Source: Trema orientale
Lineage: Eukaryota > Streptophyta > Magnoliopsida > Rosales > Cannabaceae
Length of the DNA stretch: 64,000 nucleotides
Direction of reading: 5' to 3'
NCBI GenBank assembly: GCA_002914845.1
Contig: JXTC01000205.1
Location: 8,447 to 72,446, forward strand
Below the pieces are notes generated by a model. It did no database searches. It saw only the letters and a list, made by a program, of their open reading frames with translations, and was not told where the DNA came from. Every line of letters begins with the position of its first letter. The stretch's first letter is position 1. The position numbers and the translations under genes were made by a program. Shown here piece by piece: positions 56,801 through 64,000 of the stretch.

Positions 56801-59800
56801 TAAAACACACAAACATTATTCCGCAGTTACCTGTTCACTCACGCTAATGAACTTCAGAGTAATCTCCTCAAATGATAATATAAAATTAATCTGCAATAGA
56901 CTCCAAGCAGTTAAAAAGATGTCTTTCTCTACTGAATAAAGCAAAAATCTCTATCTAAAGGGTTTCTGTCTAATTCACCTGAGCACGTGTCCATGTTTGT
57001 AACTAGTCCATCATAACTAATGTAATATCAACAGTAATCAATTATATAAAAACATGGCATTGGTGGAAACTCATTATGAGTGAATCATGCAGGAGTATTA
57101 AATATGTCAAGGAAAAAAAGAACAAAAGAACTCTGCCAAGTTCCAACAACTATAAAAACACATCGATTCAAAGGCACCTAAAGAACCAACTGAAAATAGA
57201 AAGATAAAAAGCATAATTAGAAATATTAATCTACAATAATCACAAATGATCGGATAAGGTGCGGATGAGACATATTCCAGATCATAGAAACACACAGTAT
57301 GTTAGACATTACATGAGCATGACCATACACAACTCAAGTGAGAGAGGTGCAAGTGTGTCAATTTCTACATTGATTCAGTGCCCTTCACTTAAATTTAGCA
57401 GTGAAGTTGTTCGTGCAGTATCCATCAAAATCTGGATGACAAATCTATAGCTGCAACTCCACATCTTTCAAATCTTTATGGCAAAACACATGAAGATCTC
57501 CCACAAAATCTTGAACATGGTAAAAGATCAAGTTCCTCATTAAGGCTGTGTTTGGAACCCAGATTTATAGGGAGGCAAGAGAAAAATTGGGATTTTAACA
57601 ACCAAAAAAAAAAGTTAAGGAAGTCTAGAAAGTGGAAGAAAATTTTTGTAAAAGTTTTGGAGGATTTAGAAGTATCACAAAAGGATTGAGAAAGATAGGT
57701 TTCAAAAAAAATTTAATGGAAGTCCAGGAAAATGTTTTCCTTCTCTTTTTTCATTGTGTTTTCCCTCACTATTTTTTCCCTCAGCAAAATTCAGATCCAA
57801 ACAGAGGCTAAGAAATTAAATAAATTGCTTCTTCAATATATTACAACTAATTTATCAAAGGAGAAAGAAATAGATAACTTACTTTTGCATAGAAAGATGC
57901 TGCTCTAAGATAATCCTTGGAGACAAATGCAGCTTCAGCCTGCAATAAATATTACTCCTGTTATATTACTAGTAAATTCAGAAAATACTTTCTTACTAAA
58001 GGTGGTAGGATGCTTAAAAATCAGAACTGCAGTTAAGGTCTATAATCAGAACTGGAACTGACCTGCACTAAATAAACTTGGTCCCTCTGGAGTGCATCAC
58101 GACAATTTGCTAAAGCTGCAGCATAATCTTTCATGTCCAGATAGACCTTCCACATATCTCGGCCTTCATCATTGACAGACACCTACTTGTGTTATGGAAA
58201 ATTTTACCATCCAGCGTAACATGGACTAGAAAGTGAAACCACCCCACCACAAACCAAAAAAGAAAACAAAAGAAGCTGTTAAGAGATAAAACCTGAAAAA
58301 TAGAGTTTTGGTCATATGCATAGAACAATCCAGCAGTGGCATCGCTGCATAACCCAATGACACCCCTTGAAACTGATTCTGACATTTGATCAAACTGAAG
58401 TTCCTCTATGATTTGCTCACTAATTCTATTTACAACCTACAGAGCATTTAATTAAATCGTACAACAAGCACAAGATGATTAGCAATACAGGGATAAAACC
58501 ACATTCAAAGAGAAAAAGAGGCCTGCTTGATACCTAATAATTATCAACAGTAGTCCCAAGTTTAGTGCTCAAAACAAACATAGAAACTCATTACAGACAA
58601 ACGTGAATACATACCTTAACCTTGTTTCCTACAAGAAGCAAGAAATGGAATTCAGACACAGCCATTGAACTGGGTTTCACTGGTTCAGCACCATCAGATA
58701 ATTTTGAATATTCAAAAAGAGCCTTGTTTTCCACAAAGTTTTCATCTCCATTTGGAGAACTGCAAAAAATAAATAAATAAATAAATAACAATAAGGACCA
58801 ATCAAAACAATGGTAACAAGGTAGTACAAGGACTTGTTCCGAAGCACAAAACACAAAAACTAACGACAATGGTAATAAGGAATACGATCACCTATTGTCA
58901 ATGAGAGTTGAGGAAAGAAATTACCGAATTTATATTCTACCTGTATTGTGCTCCAAAGTTGAGACCACCATGATAAATACCAGCACCAGAAAGCCATGCA
59001 AAATGTACAGCTCTTCTTTGCTTGATATAGAAATGCAGCTCACTGGAGAAAACCAGAGCTTAACTTATGTTCAAAATATGTCTGAGAGAATGGAAGATAA
59101 TTACTGAAACAATTGATAACAGCACTTGCCTATTTGGAATTTCACCAGGAAGTTCCATGAAATGCACAGCACGATCCAAGTAACTAGAAAAAACAGTCTA
59201 GAAATCCACAATAAGCAGATTTAACATAAGAACAGTAACAAGAATTAAGAAAGGTAAAGTTACACTGCATAAAATGAAAATAAAGAGCTGTAAATAAGCA
59301 TAAACTTCTTTTTACTTTTCTTGTTAGAAAACAGGAAAATTCCAAATTCCTGGAAGAAATTTCACTAAATAAGAGAACATTCACAGAATACACCTTTGTA
59401 TGAAGGATCTAGGCATGGCATAGGCATGCGACATCTAGATAAATATAGCACATAGATAAGAGAACATTCACAGAATATACACCTTTGTATGAAGAATCTA
59501 GGCATGGCATAGGAATGCAACATCTAAATAAATATAGCTCATAGATAAACACAAATAACAAGCTCTCTCTCAAGATAAATCTCAGGGGTTAAATCAACCA
59601 AAAGCATTAAGTTAAATTTACCTCGAGTGATCCAATACCAGTAAAGGAATAAAGTCGTGTGGGAGTGACAGCCATCACATAGTATCTAGTTCCACTTGGA
59701 ATGCTAGCAGTTTCCATCTGTATACAGTGAATAACACAAAAAGGATGAATGTCCAGTTAAAGTTGCAAATTCATAATACAATTCAGTTGATAGCATGATT

Positions 59801-61182
59801 TTTGACAATAACATATTTAATTAGAGAAGATATGTGCATGTGTAGGTTACGAAAGTGGAGATTCAAGCAGTGTATAAAAACTAAAACCAGTGCTAAATAT
59901 GTGGATATAAAGCAGTCACACATACATGCTTGTACAATATCATTGATAATCTTAAAGATTTCTAGCTATTTTTTAGGTATCAAAAACTATTAACAGCCAA
60001 ACCTAAGTTAGTAGAAAATGAATTGAGGAAGACGGAGCAAACAGAAATCCAGAATTAGTTCCCCCCAACCCAAAAAGAGAGAGAAAGACAGGAAGATAAA
60101 CCTGCAGACCCGTGAAGGCTTGAGGAAGTTCTGCCAATTCAAAGAGAAACTTTACATATTTCTCCTTTTTATCCTTCTCGTCCACGGCAATCTCATGAAG
60201 TTGCCCATTGTCTGTACCGAGAATGACTTCCTTTGTAGAAGCTGGGTTTAAGAGATTATGTTAGATAATTAAAATAAAGACAAAGATACGCATAAAACCT
60301 CCGCAAAAACACCTCAGCTAATAAACAATCAAGAATTTTTTTTTTTTTTAAATTACCTTCTGTAATCTGCTGTCTGTTCCAGGCAACAGCATTCACAACA
60401 AGACCTCTTAATTTGCTTATGAGACGAGGCTTACTCCATTTGGCATGAGTATAAAAGGTATCCGCACCCCCATTACCTACAACTGTGGCAATACAGTGGC
60501 TCCCACCGGGATCAACGAAAACTCTGTGGATGGACTGCTCACCAGGACGCCCAGCGGAGAGATCGATATCTAAAGGTCAGTTAATTGGGTTAGCCTTACT
60601 CAGCACCAAACAACGAACAAAACAAGTGAAACCCCAAGCGAATATCGGCTTACAAGTTACAAGCAGATGTAAATTACTAATGCTCAAGTTCAACTCATTT
60701 GACACCAACCCAATTCTGACTTCACATACAAGATTAGCATCTAAACCCAATACCCAGTATGATTCTTATTTCAAATTTAGATTAAGCTTCTGTTCAAGAA
60801 AACAAATACAATTTTTCCTAAACTATCTTACTGATTAAACACCTCAAAAAGGTCAAACTTTCATCTATGGCAACGAAAAATGCTAATTCTTCAACAGTTT
60901 CACCAAGGTTAGAACACGAACTACTGTATACGCAAATAGAAAAAAACTGCACTTTCACCTGAGTTTCACATACAAAATTTGTAGAAAATGCAATTCTACT
61001 ACGGGATAAAGAGAAATACCATAAGAGTCGCCGACCCCAAAATCATGGCGAATGACCCATCCCTTGCTAGTTCCCAATACAATGACGTCGTTTCCAGCAG
61101 CCATGCATGTGATTACTCCACGCCCCTTCGCCGCGTACCTTTCTAGAAGATCAACCGTGAAAACCTGCCTCCCTGGGTCCAT
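50838..61182 (-). CDS. VPS18: VPS18, HOPS/CORVET tethering complex subunit
   Basis: Core subunit of the HOPS and CORVET complexes that tether endosomes and vacuoles before SNARE-driven fusion. Twenty-three coding exons on the minus strand: 61020-61182, 60357-60569, 60102-60241, 59622-59717, 59130-59197, 58941-59042, 58615-58759, 58293-58436, 58063-58182, 57883-57939, 56831-56890, 56632-56739, 55436-55578, 55059-55137, 54598-54660, 54373-54503, 54035-54140, 53267-53455, 52941-53168, 52316-52471, 51792-51950, 51530-51646 and 50838-51011. They join in one frame of 986 residues (Arabidopsis 988). The N-terminus MDPGRQVFTVDLLERYAAKG begins the Pep3/Vps18 propeller (about 1-390). The middle is an alpha-solenoid with the clathrin-repeat region, and the C-terminus is a RING-H2 (C836/C839, C869, H871, H874, C877, C942/C945). 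Intron 5 has a GC donor. No defect is seen. Confidence 0.97.
52636..52715. repeat. 40-bp tandem duplication in a VPS18 intron
   Basis: GAGAAATTTTTATTAATGAA and the following 20 bases occur twice in direct succession, ending in slightly different A runs. It lies between exons 19 and 20 and does not touch splice sites. Confidence 0.95.
53627..53718. repeat. 46-bp tandem duplication in a VPS18 intron
   Basis: GATTAAGTTTAAATTGCTTC recurs 46 bases later, each followed by CAA(G/C)GTA(T/C)GTGGTAACTTAT. Two substitutions separate the copies. Confidence 0.85.
55210..55240. repeat. (TG)n followed by 16 G residues
   Basis: A TG dinucleotide run passes directly into sixteen Gs, in a VPS18 intron (between exons 13 and 14). 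It is prone to slippage and sequencing error. Confidence 0.95.
55934..55959. repeat. (CA)13 microsatellite in a VPS18 intron
   Basis: An uninterrupted CA dinucleotide run of about 26 bases followed by poly-A, in the long intron between exons 12 and 13. Confidence 0.95.
59371..59544. repeat. 87-bp tandem duplication in a VPS18 intron
   Basis: AAGAGAACATTCACAGAATA begins at 59371 and 59458. Both copies continue through CACCTTTGTATGAAG and TCTAGGCATGGCATAGG with a few substitutions. It lies in the intron between exons 4 and 5. Confidence 0.9.
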
Positions 61183-61570
61183 GGCGGAATTCGATTTCGA
61201 GATTCCAAAACCCTAACCCTAATCTTATCCAAGCATCCAAAGAAACCCTAATTCGATTTCATTATGGTTGAGTCGAAGATGATGGAGATCAAATCAACTG
61301 GCCGGCGATTAAATCGGATATTGCAGAAAAAAGTTGAGCTTCAAAGCTGTTTTCTTTTTTTTTCTTTTTTTTCCGGGAAATAAGCATCACTTCCGCTTCA
61401 GAGCTGTTTAATCGTAATAATCACACTCTGTTGTCAACGGCGTCGTTTTGGTTGGAATGATCGTTCGAAGCGCACCGTTTTTGTCAAATGAGGAGCGGAC
61501 CCAATGGGCCAATCTTACACCTGGACCCAAAATAAATAGGCCCCAAATTATGAAAAATGTTTCAATATTA
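61183..61570 (-). promoter_or_regulatory. VPS18 upstream region with telo-box motifs
   Basis: AAACCCTAACCCTAAT (61208-61223) and AAACCCTAA (61243-61251) lie within 70 bases upstream of the ATG. Telo-boxes of this kind are common in the leaders of broadly expressed plant genes. A pyrimidine-rich tract lies on the transcribed strand near 61350. No TATA box is obvious. Confidence 0.5.
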
Positions 61571-61711
61571 CCACTCGAACTATTAAAAATTTGACCATCA
61601 TTTACACGATAGTAAACAAAAGGGTTTTGGACACTTATACCTATTTTTCAAAAAATAATACCAAGAAAAATAATAAAAATTCAGTTCGATATTTTTAAAG
61701 CATTTTTCTAT

Positions 61712-62105
61712 GGGATAATGACAAATAAATACCCTTACTTTTGACTTTTCTGCAAAAAAAACCCTCACTTTTTAATTTTACAAAATAATACCTTGACATT
61801 TCAAATTTATGCAAATTTATACCCTATGATTGATAATTTGTTATTTTAATAGTAAGAAGACAATACTACCCTTACTAACCTAATAAAAAATTATTAAATG
61901 CAAATATAATTCCTAAAAATAATTTATTGTTACTTTATTTAAGTTTTAATTTTTAAAATTTTGGAAAAAAAAAACAAATATAAAACTATTATAGGGTATA
62001 AATTTGCATAAATTTGAAATGTCAGGTATTATTTTGCAAAATTGAAAAGTGAGGATTTTTTTTGCAGAAAAGTCAAAAGTAAGGGTATTTATTTGTCATT
62101 AACCC
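61712..62105. mobile_element. Nested MITE with ~115-bp near-perfect inverted arms
   Basis: The left end GGGATAATGACAAATAAATA and inverted right end GGGTTAATGACAAATAAATA continue as CCCTTACTTTTGACTTTTCT, through AAAATAATACC and ACATTTCAAATTTATGCAAA, with only scattered mismatches. TTTTTCTA flanks both sides (61703-61710 and 62106-62113). A 9-base window differs at one position, suggesting a Mutator-type insertion. Length is 394 bp. Confidence 0.92.
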
Positions 62106-62174
62106 TTTTTCTAAATACTTTAGGAGCTAAAAAACGCGGTGGCATTTTAATAAATAAGTCATCTTTTTTTTCTT

Positions 62175-62610
62175 GGAAACCAATTTGGTTTCTTATTATC
62201 ACAATATTCTCTATATAAGTAAATCACGGGAAACTACAAAGGTTTCTTAGAAATCAGTTTAGTTTCATTTAGCGGAATGTCCAGTACGTAAGTAAATCAC
62301 AGGAAATCACGAACATTTCCTGAAAACCATTATGGTTTTCTTTTTGCAGAATGCCCTGTAGCTAAATAAATCACATGAAACTAGGAATGTTTTCTAGAAA
62401 CCATCGTGGTTTCTTTTCTGCAGAATGTCATATAGCTAAGTAAATCACATAAAACCACGAAGTTTTCCTGTAAACCATTGTGGTTTCTTTTAGCAGAATG
62501 GCCTGTAGCTAAGTAAATCATATGAAACCAAGAAGGTTTCCTAGAAACCATCGTGATTTCCTATTTACAGTATACCATGTAGCTAAGTAAATCAAAAGAA
62601 ACCACGAAGG
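62175..62610. repeat. 74-bp minisatellite, about six units
   Basis: The landmark GCAGAATG or a variant recurs at 62272, 62346, 62420 and 62493, with weaker forms at about 62199 and 62567, spaced 73-74 bases apart. Each unit reads roughly GTAGCTAAGTAAATCAC, GAAACCACGAAGGTTTCC, TAGAAACCATCGTGGTTTC. The GAAACC/GGTTTC pairs make internal dyads in each unit. Confidence 0.9.
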
Positions 62611-62840
62611 TTTCTGTTTAATTATCACTGAGCAATGTCATCGAGCATTTAGTGTGCAATAATTCCACATCTAATAATTCTACACAATTGTCTTTGATTA
62701 ATATCGCTGGTTTCTTTGGTAACCAAATTGGTTTCTGATTACTGTTAGAAACCAATATCGTTATTGAATTCAAGATTAAATAGTTACAATATTGGTGTCT
62801 GATTTCTAGTAACGAAATTGTTAACTTCCCCATAACACAA

Positions 62841-64000
62841 CTAATGATTATTTTATTTCCATTAACTATATTCTCCATATGAAATGCATCAATCGAAACT
62901 GTGTAACAGTGCATGCTAAGCATTAAATTACAACTAACCATGATATTCAAAATTACTAAAGTAGAGTCACATTTACCTTCTTTACATTATTCACTAATCA
63001 TAATGCCATAGGTAATCACATCAGGTTGCATTTCCTACTCTTTCATTTGTTTGCTTATGACCCCCCCATTATCAAACAAACCCAATCTCACAAATCCGCG
63101 AGTCAGTGTATAGCATGTGCGATAATCTGACTCATAAATTGTCTTCAGCATTCTCATTAAAAACTATATCGCCATCTTCATTTTCTTACTCTTGCAATAT
63201 TTTGAAATTTAAAAAATACACATTGTCTTATGTATTTACATACTTTGAGACTTCATTTTTGCAAATAAAAACTCAGCCTCAAATACCCACCCTCTCTTAC
63301 AAAACAATAAACAATGACTTGTACATATGAATTGTAGGTAAATATCTAATTCGCTCGCGCATTATATCAAACACTTGAAAAGCTTCATCCATATATCCTC
63401 TAGTACATAACATATCAAACAACCGATTATACCAACTACCTAGAAACACTCTAGCATTACTGATCGAAAAGGAAAAAAAAAGAGTCAAAAGCATTTAAAA
63501 TCACTTCGTGATTGTACAGTTTCCTAGGAAGTTTCAATAGTGGTACGCACACTGAGCCCTCAACCCAGATCGGTAATGCTGCTACTACCCACAAAACCAC
63601 GATGTGTAGCCCTTGGTCGAGATCTACAAGGTTGCTATCGACAATTACTCGTGCTTCCAGATTTCCATATCTGCGTTTCAAGAGAAATATATAATTTTTC
63701 TAATAAAGACCGTACGAAAATATGTATTTCTATCTAGATCGTATCTTGGTCAATATTTAAAAAAAAATCATATCTGGTGTCTTTTTCCCTAAAACAAAAA
63801 CTAATAGATGTCACAATTTTCGAGTGGTTGTTGAAAACTAGATAAGTATATAGAATTTTTGTTTGTTTGCTTAATAGAATGATAATTTTGGTGTTCAGTG
63901 AATAAACCTTAAATTTTTAATAATGCGAGTGAAATATTACACATAAGGGGGAAATAATTAGAAAACAACCAAATAAATAATAAAAAATTATCTCTTTTTG
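62841..64000. other. Terminal stretch with a PPR fragment
   Basis: AT-rich DNA. The PPR-like fragment at 63297-63500 is the only coding resemblance. A further minus-strand open frame at 63457-63681 overlaps it in another frame and is unassigned. Nothing is recognised from 63740 to the end. Confidence 0.55.
63297..63500 (-). pseudogene. PPR-protein fragment
   Basis: The frame contains WYNRLFDMLCTRGYMDEAFQ followed by VFDIMRER and PTIHMYKSLF, the spacing of one pentatricopeptide repeat plus part of the next (LFD.LC..G..DEA..VFD.M....). No start codon or further repeats are in frame on either side, and the frame stops soon after. It is either a fragment or a single exon of a gene lost to mutation. 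Confidence 0.5.

Larger units (their letters stand above)
61575..62840. mobile_element. Family B copy 2, interrupted and carrying a minisatellite
   Basis: The left part (GGACACTTATACCTATTTTTC, cited here as its core ACTTATACCTATTTTTC, then AAAAAATAATACCAA) and, after the nested MITE, TTTTTCTAAATACTTT match one arm of the element at 42105-42602. The interior has the same GAAACCA-type words, here organised as a 74-bp tandem array. The far end is not clear, so the right boundary is a guess. Confidence 0.5.

Noticed and set aside
62175..62610. CRISPR-like regular spacing of repeats
   Set aside because: The units are contiguous 74-bp tandem repeats without unique spacers, in a plant nuclear genome.
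62618..62950. 110-codon minus-strand frame
   Set aside because: Lies in and beside the GAAACCA-rich repeat region, has no family resemblance and no gene signals.
1..64000. tRNA, rRNA or organelle-derived DNA
   Set aside because: I scanned for TPsiC-arm-like GGTTCGA and rRNA-like GC-rich blocks and saw none convincing. A tRNAscan or Infernal run would decide it.

Overview
The window is nuclear DNA of a dicot plant. Genes carry many GT-AG introns, the intergenic DNA is AT-rich and full of small inverted-repeat transposons, and every identifiable gene belongs to a standard land-plant family with eudicot-like sequence. A rosid is plausible, but I cannot name the species from sequence alone. One 50-base run of N (21078-21127) marks an assembly gap.

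Layout. 1-2452: a BAHD acyltransferase of the malonyltransferase type on the minus strand, with one base apparently missing near its N-terminus. 2453-4790: an AT-rich transposon-like block with a ~75-bp degenerate tandem repeat. 5296-9841 (+): a cluster III diacylglycerol kinase in 12 coding exons, convergent with THF1 (10631-14377, minus; 5 exons), a chloroplast protein. 14378-18234: three inverted-repeat elements. 18235-39521: four small intact DUF3774/wound-induced polypeptide genes (18235 +, 19632 -, 26624 +, 39243 +) and one decayed copy (25621 +), interrupted by a truncated Ty3/gypsy (Tat-like) retrotransposon beside the gap and by a VAP4-type MSP-domain gene (28330-31409 +). 33300-37210 and 40460-42600 are dense in nested MITEs and one retroposed insertion. 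43050-43690 (+): a two-exon secreted LysM miniprotein with a hAT-like element in its intron. 43691-50837: gene-poor, with more MITEs and remnants of a PPR gene and a LINE. 50838-61182 (minus): VPS18 in 23 coding exons, including one GC-AG intron. 61183-64000: the VPS18 upstream region, a MITE nested inside another element, a 74-bp minisatellite, and a PPR gene fragment.

Exon models for DGK, THF1, VAP4, the LysM gene and VPS18 were built by hand from splice consensus and family similarity. Each gives one open frame (488, 296, 265, 101 and 986 residues), close to the usual family lengths. The genes do not form a pathway. DGK signals at membranes, VAP4 acts at membrane contacts, VPS18 tethers vacuolar membranes and THF1 acts in plastids. 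The only local gene family is the DUF3774 set. The most distinctive non-genic signal is the transposon record: several elements have target-site duplications visible by eye, and there are two clear nested insertions.
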